Below, piece by piece: positions 54,029 to 62,479 of a DNA stretch of 64,000 bases. Position numbers and translations under genes: made by a program. Source of the DNA: Acidobacteriota bacterium (GTDB taxonomy: Bacteria > Acidobacteriota > Terriglobia > Terriglobales > Acidobacteriaceae). The DNA lies in contig JAFDVR010000006.1 in assembly GCA_018268855.1 (NCBI GenBank), positions 124,001 through 188,000 of the forward strand, given 5' to 3'. The number at the start of each line of letters is the position of its first letter. The first letter of the stretch is position 1. The notes under the pieces are model-generated. The model made no database searches, was not told where the DNA came from, and saw only the letters and a list, made by a program, of their open reading frames with translations.

Positions 54029-55336
54029 TTGCTACGGCGCATCGAGCATTACTTCGAGTTTGAGTCTCTCCACGCCAACTGGCGCACAGAGATACTCGCC
54101 GGTCTTACCACCTTCATCACGATGGCCTACATCATCTTTGTGAACCCGGCCATCCTCTCGAAGACCGGCATGCCCATCGCCGCCGTCACTGCGGCCACCT
54201 GTCTCTGTGCGGCCTTCGGCTCCATTTTGATGGGCGCCGTTGCGCGCTATCCCATCGCGCTCGCGCCCGGCATGGGGCTCAACGCGTACTTCACCTTTAC
54301 TGTCTGCCTCAAGATGGGTGTGCCGTGGCAGACGGCGCTCGGCGCGGTATTCATCTCCGGTGTTATTTTTCTGCTGCTCACCTTCGGTGGCATCCGACAG
54401 CTTCTTGTGGATGCTATTCCGCGCGAATTGCACGCAGCTGTGGCCGCGGGTGTTGGATTGTTCATCGCCTTCATCGGTCTAACAGAAACCGGCATCATTG
54501 TGAAAGATCCAGCCACGGCGGTCACACTCGGCAATCTGCGGGCTCCCGCAACCGCGCTCGCTCTTTTTGGGCTGATACTGATCGCGCTGTTGCAAGTCTT
54601 CAAAGTGCGCGCATCCATCCTCATCGGCATCATGGGCACTATGCTCACCGGCTACGCCTTCGGACAGGTGCACTGGACTCCCTCGCCGCACTCTCTGCAC
54701 GAGATTACCGCCACCGCGTTCAAGCTCGACCTACGCGGTGCTTTGCATGTCGGTGCATTTGAGATCATCTTCGTGTTTCTCTTCGTCGATCTCTTCGACA
54801 ACATCGGCACCCTCGTCGCCGTCACAAAGAAAGCGGGACTCATCCCAGACACAGGACGCATTCCGCGCCTCTCGCGCATCTTCTTTGCAGATGCTACGGC
54901 CACCATCGCCGGCGCGCTCACCGGCACCAGCACCGTTTGCTCTTACATCGAATCCTCATCGGGTGTGGCCGTAGGTGGACGTACCGGCATCCCTGCTATC
55001 GTCACCGGAATCTGCTTCCTCTGTTCCCTCTTTGTTGCTCCGCTTGTTGGAGCTATTCCTGCCTCAGCCACCGCGCCTGCACTCATCATCGTGGGCGCGC
55101 TGATGCTCGGCTCCGTCTCAGAGATTGAGTGGAACAATCCGCTGGTCAGCATCCCCGCGTTCCTTACCATCGTGATGATTCCGCTGTCATACTCCATCGC
55201 CAGCGGACTCGGTATCGGCATCGCCAGCTATGCAATCCTCCGCGTGCTTAGCGGCAAGGCGCGCAAACAGGAATGGCTGCTCTACGTGCTGGCAGCCTTG
55301 TTCATCTTCCGGTTTGTTTATTTGTCGCGTGGGTGA
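54029..55336 (+). CDS. NCS2 family purine permease (AzgA/PbuG-like)
   Basis: Inner-membrane guanine/hypoxanthine or adenine permease of about 435 residues with 12-14 hydrophobic segments. Family markers: FEFESLHANWRTEILAGLTT near the start, TMAYIIFVNPAILSKTGMP, ALAPGMGLNAYFTFTV, then FADATATIAGALTGTSTVCS and YIESSSGVAVGGRTGIPAIV. The start is a TTG at 54029 with AAGG 9 bases upstream; TTG at 54023 is possible but too close to that site. Its 3' end overlaps the convergent histidine kinase gene by 19 bases. No purine riboswitch is visible upstream. Confidence 0.9.
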   Translation: MLRRIEHYFEFESLHANWRTEILAGLTTFITMAYIIFVNPAILSKTGMPIAAVTAATCLCAAFGSILMGAVARYPIALAPGMGLNAYFTFTVCLKMGVPWQTALGAVFISGVIFLLLTFGGIRQLLVDAIPRELHAAVAAGVGLFIAFIGLTETGIIVKDPATAVTLGNLRAPATALALFGLILIALLQVFKVRASILIGIMGTMLTGYAFGQVHWTPSPHSLHEITATAFKLDLRGALHVGAFEIIFVFLFVDLFDNIGTLVAVTKKAGLIPDTGRIPRLSRIFFADATATIAGALTGTSTVCSYIESSSGVAVGGRTGIPAIVTGICFLCSLFVAPLVGAIPASATAPALIIVGALMLGSVSEIEWNNPLVSIPAFLTIVMIPLSYSIASGLGIGIASYAILRVLSGKARKQEWLLYVLAALFIFRFVYLSRG

Positions 55337-57000
55337 GATGCTTCCGTCTGCAGGTTGTAAGGCAAAAAAAGTGTGAAAACTGTGCCGTGATGTTCCGTTA
55401 ATTGCGAGCTTCTGACGGACAGCCTGCCTTGATGGCGCTGCACAATTTCACTGCTGATCCACAAGCCGAGTCCGGTACCGTTGATGCCTTTAGTCGTGAA
55501 AAACGCCTCAAAGATCCTTGCCATGGTAACGGCAGGAATGCCTGTACCGGTATCTGCGACGGTGATGACCAATCCTTTGCGTCGCGATTTCCAATCGGTG
55601 GCATCGCGACTCCGCAAAAGCAGGCGGCGCGTATCCGTTGCTGTCATTGCATCGATTGCATTACCAATCAGGTTGTTGATGACCTGCCGGATGTCGCCTT
55701 CAAAGCACGTTACAGGCTGGCGTGCCCGCTTGCGTTTTTCAACATGGATGCGAGCATTCGAAAGACGCGCCGTATAGATAGACAGGACGTTGTCGATCAG
55801 CGACTCGCAGGTAACCGCTGCCGCTCTACTGGATTGACGATGAAAGCGGAGCGTTTGGTTCGCGATCGCGGAGACACGACGAAGTTCGTCGTCTGCCGTT
55901 GCGAGGAAGGTGCGCGCCTCCTCCAGATTTTCGCTGTTGCGCGCGATATAGAGAAGATTGGTAACCGCTTCGAGCGGATTATTGATCTCATGAGCGATAG
56001 AAGCAGCCAGACGCCCCACGGCAGCCAGTTTCTCATTCTGCAGCAGAGCGTTCTCCGCCTGTTTTCGTTCGGTAATGTCTACGCCGATCACAATGATGCC
56101 CGATACGCTGCCATCTGCTTCGCGTAACGGCTGATAGACGAAGTCGAGAATGCGTTCCTCTGGTGCCTCACCGTCGGCAGGTGTGAGCATCACGGAGGCG
56201 TTTGTTCCCAGAAACGGTTCGCCTGTGTGGAACACTCGGTCCAAGAGTTGTATATATCCCTGCTCGATCACTTCTGGCAAAGATTCGCTCACAGTTTTAC
56301 CCACCACGTTGCGACCACCCACCAGCTTTGTATATAGCGGATTCACCATGGTGAAACGGTGCGTTGGGCCTTCTGTTAATGCAAAAAAGATGGGCGACTG
56401 CTGAAGAACGTTCAGCAATCTACCGCGTTCCGCATGCAAAGCGACTTCGGCTTCATGGCGCTTTTGATTGGCCATGTGCGCATCGGTCACGTCCTGGCTG
56501 ATGTTCATCACTGCGACAATTTCGCCGTCTGGCGTGTACACCGGGTTGTAAGTGTAGTCCCAATACACATCCTGAACCACACCATTGCGCAGCACCGGAA
56601 GCAGAATGTCGCGATGAGAGGTAGAAATGCCGCGCTCCAGCACAGCATGCAGTTCGTCTTCTACGAGCGCCCATACCTCCGACCAGAAGACCGCACCTGG
56701 CTGCCCGAGGGCGTCCATCTTCCGGTCCATCAGCAGAGGTACCCATGCGTCGTTGTGAAGGATGATGAACTGCGATCCCCAGAGCAGTTGCACGGGGAAG
56801 TTGGCCGCGAGCGCCAGGTTGACGGTATTGATCAGGGTAGAGGACCAGGTATCGATCGGGCCAAGCGGCGTCGTCTCCCACGGAAATGCGCGGATTCGCA
56901 TTGCCATTTCCGTCTCGCCAATAATGAGAGAGCAGGGTCGCGTTTGATGTGTAGGGCCCCGGTGCATACGACTCATTCTATATAGGTTGTTGGTGTACAA
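55318..57000 (-). CDS. PAS-domain sensor histidine kinase
   Basis: Cytosolic two-component kinase of 560 residues without clear membrane spans. Two PAS-like sensor regions lie at about 60-185 (FPVQLLWGSQFIILHNDAWV, GEIVAVMNISQDVTDA) and 200-325 (QSPIFFALTEGPTHRFTMVN, IIVIGVDITERKQAE). The phosphorylated His is in AASIAHEINNPLEA (about 345-355). The ATPase domain shows NNLIGNAIDA, VADTGTGIP and GTGLGLWISSEIV. The true start may be the ATG of MRIRAFPWE (33 residues in), since the first residues are not conserved-looking. No response regulator is adjacent. Confidence 0.88.
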   Translation of the reverse strand: MYTNNLYRMSRMHRGPTHQTRPCSLIIGETEMAMRIRAFPWETTPLGPIDTWSSTLINTVNLALAANFPVQLLWGSQFIILHNDAWVPLLMDRKMDALGQPGAVFWSEVWALVEDELHAVLERGISTSHRDILLPVLRNGVVQDVYWDYTYNPVYTPDGEIVAVMNISQDVTDAHMANQKRHEAEVALHAERGRLLNVLQQSPIFFALTEGPTHRFTMVNPLYTKLVGGRNVVGKTVSESLPEVIEQGYIQLLDRVFHTGEPFLGTNASVMLTPADGEAPEERILDFVYQPLREADGSVSGIIVIGVDITERKQAENALLQNEKLAAVGRLAASIAHEINNPLEAVTNLLYIARNSENLEEARTFLATADDELRRVSAIANQTLRFHRQSSRAAAVTCESLIDNVLSIYTARLSNARIHVEKRKRARQPVTCFEGDIRQVINNLIGNAIDAMTATDTRRLLLRSRDATDWKSRRKGLVITVADTGTGIPAVTMARIFEAFFTTKGINGTGLGLWISSEIVQRHQGRLSVRSSQLTEHHGTVFTLFLPYNLQTEASHPRDK

Positions 57001-57007
57001 AAATTAA

Positions 57008-57028
57008 GGGCGGCCATGCAAGCCGCCC
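57008..57028 (-). terminator. Intrinsic terminator after the LacD-type aldolase gene
   Basis: On the minus strand GGGCGGC and GCCGCCC form a perfect 7-bp stem with a 7-base loop, followed by TTAATTTTTG. It lies about 25 bases past the stop. Confidence 0.85.
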
Positions 57029-57051
57029 CACTTCGTCTTGATGTTGTTTTG

Positions 57052-58062
57052 TTATCTGGCGAGTTCGTCGAATGATTTCGCGCCGAGCTTTTCATATACC
57101 GGTGTAGCAGCTTTGAGAGCTTTATTCACGTTTTCAATATTGCGAGTGCCCTCGTCTTCCAACCACTCCTCAAATGCTTTGCCACCATTCTGCGCGAAGA
57201 CCTTAATGCCGTCGTACCAGGTGGCGCGTCCGCATAGCACGCCGCTGTACTTGGTACCGCTTTCGCCTGCGAGTTCCAGTGTTTCGGTAAAGACTTCATT
57301 GGTCACGCCGGCGGAGAGATAGATGAACGGTTTGTCGGTCATGCTTTCGGCGTCGCGGAAGTGCTGCAGCGCCTCTTCACGCGTGTACGCGCGCGCCCCT
57401 TTGAAGGAACGCGTGCCAGAGACGAATGCCATCTCTACTGGGACCTCCACCTTCAGCACATCTACGGAATAGCGTTCTTTTCCGAACTCCGCCATGGACC
57501 CGGAGACGACCATTGGCTTCTGCTTCGCATAAGAGAGCGTCTTCTCTCCGGTGCCGCGCACGTCGTAGCCGACCGTTTCGAGGAAGAACGGAATATCGTG
57601 GTAGTTGCATTCGTCGCCGATGCGCTCCACCCACGCGTGTTTGAAGTCGTTGATGTGCGATGCCTCGAAAGGCGAGTAGTAGAGGAGAATCTTAATGCAG
57701 TCCGCGCCCTCTTCTTTCAGGCGGCGGACACTCCAGTGGTCCAGCAGATCGGGCAGGCGCCCTGGAGTTGTCGCATCATAGCCTGTCTTCTCGTACGCGA
57801 GCAGCAGACCTGCATTGTTGCGCAGGTGCGTTGCGGGAAGACCGTATTCCGGATCCAACAGGATGGCTGAGGCATGTCGTGTCAACACCATCGTGACCAG
57901 TTCCTTGAAGAGCACCAGATCGTGATCGTCAGACGTGCCACCGCGCAGGTTCGCAATGTATTTGCTGAGCGAACCGCGCTGGTCCATGGCTGCGGCCGCA
58001 ATCACGCCACGATCGTCTGAGACCGCCTTAAGGCCAGCCAGCTTGCCGGAAGTGAGTTTCAT
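57052..58062 (-). CDS. Tagatose 1,6-diphosphate aldolase, LacD family
   Basis: Class I (Schiff-base) aldolase of 336 residues cleaving tagatose-1,6-bisphosphate to dihydroxyacetone phosphate and glyceraldehyde-3-phosphate. Motifs: GVIAAAAMDQRGSLSKYI, ILLDPEYGLPA, GADCIKILLYYSPFEA (with the conserved Lys of the Schiff-base region), SVDVLKVEVPVEMAFVSGT and PFIYLSAGV. The ATG at 58062 follows GGGGGAG. With the KbaZ-type gene at 10460-11734 it hints at a galactose/tagatose route, though related aldolases also cleave other sugar phosphates such as sulfofructose phosphate. It stands alone and ends at a good terminator. Confidence 0.88.
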   Translation of the reverse strand: MKLTSGKLAGLKAVSDDRGVIAAAAMDQRGSLSKYIANLRGGTSDDHDLVLFKELVTMVLTRHASAILLDPEYGLPATHLRNNAGLLLAYEKTGYDATTPGRLPDLLDHWSVRRLKEEGADCIKILLYYSPFEASHINDFKHAWVERIGDECNYHDIPFFLETVGYDVRGTGEKTLSYAKQKPMVVSGSMAEFGKERYSVDVLKVEVPVEMAFVSGTRSFKGARAYTREEALQHFRDAESMTDKPFIYLSAGVTNEVFTETLELAGESGTKYSGVLCGRATWYDGIKVFAQNGGKAFEEWLEDEGTRNIENVNKALKAATPVYEKLGAKSFDELAR

Positions 58063-58186
58063 CTTCTCCCCCTTGTGAAATCGAGCAAATCAGAACGAAA
58101 TGGTATCTGATTCGATGCACGTTTCGCGATGGGGAGCGTCCGATTAGCGGCGCGAAATGTTGAAGATGCGCAGTATGCCGCGATTT

Positions 58187-58738
58187 TTACGCACTTGCAG
58201 ACTTGCAGGTGCAGTCAAGACAGCCGTGTTCGGCACAGGTGCCGCAGGTGCGCACAAGCTCTTTGCGCAACGCCGTTCTTGCACGATGAGCGCGCACAGC
58301 AGCGTTGCCGGCAGTGATTCCCTGCTCTGCCGCAAACTCGTTCAACGGACGCTCCTTCAGATCGACTTCGCGCAGAAGTGCTGCATAGCCGGGCGTGATC
58401 TTGTCCAGCACCTTGTCCACGCAACTGCATGCGGTGTTTTGCAGATCTTCATTCGGGGCCGTTTCCGTCTCCAGTTCCTTCGCCCAGCGTTCGAGAGCGG
58501 CACTCTCGGTGGTGCGGCGGCGGTAGTGATCGATGATGGCGTTGCGCAGAATGCGATAGAACCACGCCACGGCAGATTCTCCGTCGTGCAGGGCGCCCTC
58601 GTGCTGCAGCGCGCGCATGTACGCCGTCTGCAAAATGTCTTCGGCCAAATAGCGGTCCATCACCCGCTTCTCCACAAATCCGAGAAACTGGCGGCGCTGA
58701 TCAAGCAGAGACGGAATGGTCGTTGTCTGTGTCGTCAT
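58187..58738 (-). CDS. CorE-like ECF sigma factor with Cys-rich tail
   Basis: A 183-residue RNA polymerase sigma factor. Region 2 is at about 15-85 (RYLAEDILQTAYMRAL, AVAWFYRILRNAIIDHYRRR), region 4 at about 115-165 (FAAEQGITAGNAAVRAHRAR). Two metal-binding features are unusual. One is a CxC (ACSCVDK) in the linker. The other is the C-terminal tail CGTCAEHGCLDCTC with five Cys. Both are the hallmark of the CorE/ECF44 group, in which Myxococcus xanthus CorE senses copper through this tail without an anti-sigma factor. Upstream by 50 bases is a gene for a 32-residue Cys-rich peptide. The metal sensed here is not known. Confidence 0.9.
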   Translation of the reverse strand: MTTQTTTIPSLLDQRRQFLGFVEKRVMDRYLAEDILQTAYMRALQHEGALHDGESAVAWFYRILRNAIIDHYRRRTTESAALERWAKELETETAPNEDLQNTACSCVDKVLDKITPGYAALLREVDLKERPLNEFAAEQGITAGNAAVRAHRARTALRKELVRTCGTCAEHGCLDCTCKSASA

Positions 58739-58748
58739 GGCAGATGGT

Positions 58749-58772
58749 GGGAGGGCGAAACTCCGCCCTCCC
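58749..58772 (-). promoter_or_regulatory. Strong hairpin between the Cys-rich peptide and sigma factor genes
   Basis: On the minus strand GGGAGGGCG and CGCCCTCCC form a perfect 9-bp stem around a 6-base loop. There is no T-tract, and it lies 10 bases before the sigma ATG. It could stabilise the upstream message or limit translation of the sigma factor. Confidence 0.6.
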
Positions 58773-58788
58773 TACCTCCCTATTAGAT

Positions 58789-58887
58789 TCACTCGCAGGT
58801 CGGGCAGGTGCAGACAGGGCAGGTGCAGGCGGAGCCGCATCCGCAGTTTCCTTCACATCCACAGCCTTTTGCGTTTCGTGTCGTCAT
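58789..58887 (-). CDS. 32-residue metallothionein-like Cys-rich peptide
   Basis: A short frame on the minus strand, ATG at 58887, stop TGA at 58791-58789. AAAGGAAA lies about 8 bases upstream. The product has nine Cys in 32 residues (positions 9, 11, 15, 17, 21, 23, 26, 28 and 31), in CxC and CxxC spacing with Gly, Thr and Pro between, as in small metallothioneins. The tail reads CTCPVCTCPTC. It precedes the CorE-like sigma factor gene by 50 bases on the same strand, and both proteins begin MTT. It probably binds the metal to which the sigma factor responds. Confidence 0.75.
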   Translation of the reverse strand: MTTRNAKGCGCEGNCGCGSACTCPVCTCPTCE

Positions 58888-58949
58888 GGTTTTCGTTTCC
58901 TTTCAGAGGCCAATGTGTTGGCCTTCACAACTGCTAACGCACGACCGCC

Positions 58950-58961
58950 GGAAACATTACA
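58950..58961 (-). promoter_or_regulatory. Possible ECF-type promoter element upstream of the Cys-rich peptide gene
   Basis: TGTAATGTTTCC on the minus strand, about 65-75 bases before the peptide ATG, resembles TGTAAC-type -35 boxes of some ECF sigma factors. CGTGCGTTA follows at a plausible -10 distance. Self-activation by the adjacent sigma factor is speculative. Confidence 0.25.
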
Positions 58962-58969
58962 CCTTGACG

Positions 58970-59704
58970 CTACTTTTGTTGGAGACATCTCCGCTGAAGC
59001 TCAAAAAGCTGATGGATACCGGCCTGTGCAATGTCGAGCATGCGGTTGAGTTGGTCGCGTGTATAGGGTTCCCGCTCGGCGGTGGCTTGCGTTTCCACCA
59101 GCCCGCCGTTTTCCGTCATTACCACGTTCATATCGGTTTCGGCGCGTGAATCTTCTTCGTAGGCGAGATCGAGCAGCACCTCGCTATCCACAATGCCGAT
59201 GGAAGTGGCCGCAACAAGCTGGTACATGGGCGAGGTTTCCAGCGTGCCTGCCTCGACCAGCTTGTCCAACGCCATGCCCAGCGCGACGGCTGCGCCGGTG
59301 ATCGCCGCCGTGCGTGTGCCGCCATCCGCCTGAATGACGTCGCAATCCAGAATGATCATGCGTTCGCCGAGCGCCTTCAAGTCCACTACGGAACGCAGTG
59401 AACGGCCGATGAGGCGCTGGATCTCGTGCGTGCGGCCGCCGATCTTTCCACGCTCGCTCTCACGCGGTGTGCGGGTGAGCGTGGCGCGCGGCAGCATGGA
59501 ATATTCGGCTGTGACCCAGCCCTTGCCGGAGTTACGTAGCCAACCTGGCACAGTCTGCTCCACGGTAGCGTTGCACAGCACGCGGGTGTTGCCGCACTCG
59601 ATGAGCACCGAACCCTCGGCAGTGGCAACGTAGTTGGGAGTGAGGCGCGTCTCGCGCAATTGATCGAAGCGACGACCGCCCGGGCGGAAAAGTTCAGAAG
59701 ACAT
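58970..59704 (-). CDS. rph: Ribonuclease PH
   Basis: Phosphorolytic 3'-5' exoribonuclease that trims tRNA precursors. 244 residues. Motifs: [20 protein letters not shown] at the start, [78 protein letters not shown] and [16 protein letters not shown] chose the ATG at 59704, which starts the conserved domain; the longer frame adds 23 unrelated residues. It is divergent from the sigma-54 regulator gene. Confidence 0.96.
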   Translation of the reverse strand: MSSELFRPGGRRFDQLRETRLTPNYVATAEGSVLIECGNTRVLCNATVEQTVPGWLRNSGKGWVTAEYSMLPRATLTRTPRESERGKIGGRTHEIQRLIGRSLRSVVDLKALGERMIILDCDVIQADGGTRTAAITGAAVALGMALDKLVEAGTLETSPMYQLVAATSIGIVDSEVLLDLAYEEDSRAETDMNVVMTENGGLVETQATAEREPYTRDQLNRMLDIAQAGIHQLFELQRRCLQQK

Positions 59705-59874
59705 GAGAGTGATTATCGCTGGTTCGCGGCGAACGGCCCAATCCATCTCTACCGGATTTCCGCTTTCGTTCAATCTTGCCGGGGTTTAAACCATCCCCTT
59801 AGCATGAATCTCAGTAGGTACTTGGCGCACACTACCGATACCTCATACCGTTCAAGACTTAGCTCGAATGTTCC

Positions 59875-59893
59875 CTTGGCAACGATGTCGCAA
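59875..59893 (+). promoter_or_regulatory. Sigma-54-type (-24/-12) promoter candidate
   Basis: TTGGCAACGATGTCGCAA has the required GG and GC doublets (59878-59879 and 59890-59891) exactly 10 bases apart and matches the consensus in most other positions. The transcript would begin near 59903, about 38 bases before the regulator ATG. Confidence 0.45.
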
Positions 59894-59940
59894 TCAAAGT
59901 GCCAAAGTGGTACAAAACGAGATTAGAGGTATGCAGGTCC

Positions 59941-61473
59941 ATGTTGAGTAAGACTGCAGAACACCTTCGAGGGACCGGCAGACAGAGTATGCCTTCCCGC
60001 GAGGTCGAGACCGAGAAGACTGCAACCGCGGAGAGCAGAAGCAACGCGATTGCATTACCACCGCTCCACCTGCTGGTTGTAGACGATGATGCTTCCGTAC
60101 TGGAGGCTTGCTGCGAAATTGCCATGGGCATGAAGTTTGTTGCCCATGGGGCCCTCACCCAGGAAGAAGCCCACCAACAACTGGTGCAATATCCCATTGA
60201 TATCGTCTTGCTGGATATGAAACTTGATGGCGGTTCTGGCCTGTCCCTGCTGGAAGACATTCGCCATAGTTATCCCCAGGTTTCCGTCATTGTGATGACT
60301 GCCTTTGCCACCGTGACAAGCGCGGTAGAAGCGATGCGTATCGGCGCGAGCGACTATCTCACCAAGCCGTTCGCTATGGAAGAACTGATGGAAACGCTGG
60401 AACGCGCTGCCCGGCGTAAGCAATTCGATAACGCAGGCCGCCGTTTGCGCGAAAAGATGCTCACAGATGCGGGCATGGGCAACATCATCGGCCGCTCACC
60501 GGAGATGCATAAGCTGTACCGCATTTTGTCGAAGGTCGCATTTTCAAACCATCCTGTTCTTATTCTTGGCGAAAGCGGAACGGGCAAAGAAGTCGTGGCT
60601 CGAACGATCCACGCTGCCGGACCGAGCGCAGACAAACCATTCGTTCCAATCGATTGCGGTTCGCTCGTTCCCACATTGATTGAAAGTGAACTGTTTGGCC
60701 ATGTGAAGGGCGCGTTTACCGGAGCCTTGCAGCACAAAGAAGGTCTGCTTTCGTGGGCAGATAGCGGTACGATCTTTCTGGATGAGATCGGTGAACTTCC
60801 TCTCGATTTACAGGCCCGTCTACTGCGTGCGTTGCAGGAAAAGGAAGTGAGGCCCATCGGTTCTACGCAGGCAGTCCCAATCCGTGCACGTGTCCTGGCA
60901 GCCACCAACCGGGATCTGGCTTCCATGGTTGAGCAAGGCCGCTTTCGTAAGGACCTGTACTTTCGTTTGAATGTAATCAGTCTCCGTGTTCCGCCGTTGC
61001 GTTCGCGCCGCGAAGACATCCCGCTGCTCGCCGCGCATTTTCTTACGCGGCTGTGCCATGAGAGAGGAGTGGACTACAACTTCTCTGACGAAGCCATTCG
61101 CGTGATGACGGAATACGATTGGCCAGGCAACGTACGTGAACTGGAGAATGCTATCGAACGTGCCTGCGCACTCTCTTCCGGCCCGGTTATCAATATGGCG
61201 GACCTGCCGACACAATTGCAGGAGTATCGTTTTCAGAAAGGTGATGTAACCCATATCGATGCGCGTGGACGAGATTCCATCAGTGCGGGCAGACCATCTG
61301 GAGAACGCACTTCCCTGCCCCGGCTCATCACTATCGCCGAGCTTGAAAAAGAAGCCATCCTGAATGCCATTCGTCAACTTAATGGTGACAAGTTGATGGC
61401 CGCCCGCATGCTTGGAATTGGAAAAACCACGCTCTATCGCAAACTGAAGGAATACGGCATCTCCGATGGCTAG
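59941..61473 (+). CDS. NtrC-family sigma-54-dependent response regulator
   Basis: A 510-residue activator with three domains. The receiver (about 40-155) has VVDDDASVLEA, the phospho-acceptor Asp in VLLDMKLDG and the Lys in YLTKPFAMEEL. The AAA+ domain (about 185-420) has Walker A GESGTGKE, the sigma-54-contacting loop ELFGHVKGAFTGAL and Walker B GTIFLDEIGE. The Fis-type helix-turn-helix is at the end (NGDKLMAARMLGIGKTTLYR). A long Ser/Arg-rich linker precedes it. The ATG at 59941 follows GAGGT. A sigma-54-like promoter upstream suggests self-activation. No classical sensor kinase is adjacent. Confidence 0.92.
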   Translation: MLSKTAEHLRGTGRQSMPSREVETEKTATAESRSNAIALPPLHLLVVDDDASVLEACCEIAMGMKFVAHGALTQEEAHQQLVQYPIDIVLLDMKLDGGSGLSLLEDIRHSYPQVSVIVMTAFATVTSAVEAMRIGASDYLTKPFAMEELMETLERAARRKQFDNAGRRLREKMLTDAGMGNIIGRSPEMHKLYRILSKVAFSNHPVLILGESGTGKEVVARTIHAAGPSADKPFVPIDCGSLVPTLIESELFGHVKGAFTGALQHKEGLLSWADSGTIFLDEIGELPLDLQARLLRALQEKEVRPIGSTQAVPIRARVLAATNRDLASMVEQGRFRKDLYFRLNVISLRVPPLRSRREDIPLLAAHFLTRLCHERGVDYNFSDEAIRVMTEYDWPGNVRELENAIERACALSSGPVINMADLPTQLQEYRFQKGDVTHIDARGRDSISAGRPSGERTSLPRLITIAELEKEAILNAIRQLNGDKLMAARMLGIGKTTLYRKLKEYGISDG

Positions 61474-61548
61474 TCCGCGAAATTTCAGCGCGTGCAAGTC
61501 CTTATTCGCATCCAACTAAATAGGTTGCATAACAATCCGGAGTGGGTC

Positions 61549-62049
61549 ATGGAAGAAACGGGTCAGAAAACGGTGCTACTGGTCTCTGCCATGTCTGGCG
61601 CGGAAAATCTCGCAGCCACCCTATCGCATGAAGCTCATGTTCCCGTGCAAGTAGCACGCAATCTAAGGTCTACGCTCGCAGCGCTCCGGCGCGCGGAGTT
61701 TGGCGCGGTGCTGGTCGATACTGGCACCATCTCTGAAGAGACAGTGGAACTTATCTGGCAACGTTCAGGGCTTGCGGCCAATATGGAAATGCGTCTTGAA
61801 GGGGTGGGAGCAACAAAAATTATCAGGGAAGTCTCCTCTGTGATGCAGAGACGTGAGCGCGAAGCTGAACAGGCACGGCGTGAAGCCACGCATGCCTTAC
61901 AGGACGAGTTCCGGCAGGAACTTACCGGTTTGTTATTGCAGACGGAGTTGATGATGCGTGAACCCTCCATGCCACCTTCGGTAGAGCGTAAAGTTCGCGT
62001 GCTGCATGATCTTACCGATGCGCTCAGGGTGCGGCTTCGAAACGCTTAA
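61549..62049 (+). CDS. Receiver-like protein with degenerate histidine-kinase dimerisation helix
   Basis: A 166-residue protein without a firm family. Residues about 8-75 look like a receiver fold: TVLLVSAMSGAENLAATLSH, then RAEFGAVLVDTGTISEE with one Asp in the phospho-site position. The first-strand acidic pair is missing. Residues about 105-155 (ATHALQDEFRQELTGLLLQT, then ELMM) resemble the DHp helix of histidine kinases, but the His is replaced by acidic residues and there is no ATPase domain. GGAGTGGG precedes the ATG at 61549. It follows the NtrC-type gene by 75 bases, so it may modulate that regulator. Confidence 0.6.
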   Translation: MEETGQKTVLLVSAMSGAENLAATLSHEAHVPVQVARNLRSTLAALRRAEFGAVLVDTGTISEETVELIWQRSGLAANMEMRLEGVGATKIIREVSSVMQRREREAEQARREATHALQDEFRQELTGLLLQTELMMREPSMPPSVERKVRVLHDLTDALRVRLRNA

Positions 62050-62197
62050 GCTTGGCAGATAAATATCCTGCATATGAGCGATCGCCTGCTTGCTTCTAGT
62101 GAAGATGGCGGTCTCTGTTTCATAGCTGTGCTCTTCGGGTTATGCGAAGAAGCACCAACATGTCTGCTATGCTGGCCTTCGAAACAAGGAGCAGAAC

Positions 62198-62431
62198 ATG
62201 GCAGATGAAACAGTCGCAGCACCCGTCAAAATCACAGTGCGTCCCAACGGTCCCCTCCGGGTAGAAGGCCACATCCAGCTTGTGGATGCCGATGGCAAAG
62301 AGTGGGACCTCACAGGCAAACCTGCCGTTTCGCTTTGCCGCTGCGGTGCCAGCGAAAAGCGTCCGTTCTGCGATGGATCCCATAACAAGATTGGTTTCCA
62401 ATGCATGACCAGTCCAGGAAATCTCACCTAA
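62198..62431 (+). CDS. CDGSH iron-sulfur domain protein
   Basis: A 77-residue protein. The [2Fe-2S] CDGSH motif is complete at the C-terminal half: CRCGASEKRPFCDGSHNKIG, giving C-x-C, then C-x3-H for three Cys and one His ligands. A short beta region precedes it (VKITVRPNGPLRVEGHIQLV). Such proteins carry redox-active or labile clusters in stress or iron handling. AGGAG-like purines (ACAAGGAG) precede the ATG. It lies before the S15 hydrolase gene without clear functional link. Confidence 0.93.
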   Translation: MADETVAAPVKITVRPNGPLRVEGHIQLVDADGKEWDLTGKPAVSLCRCGASEKRPFCDGSHNKIGFQCMTSPGNLT

Positions 62432-62479
62432 ACTCAGGCGCAATTACGGATGTTCACCTTGTCAGGGAGGCCGATTCGC

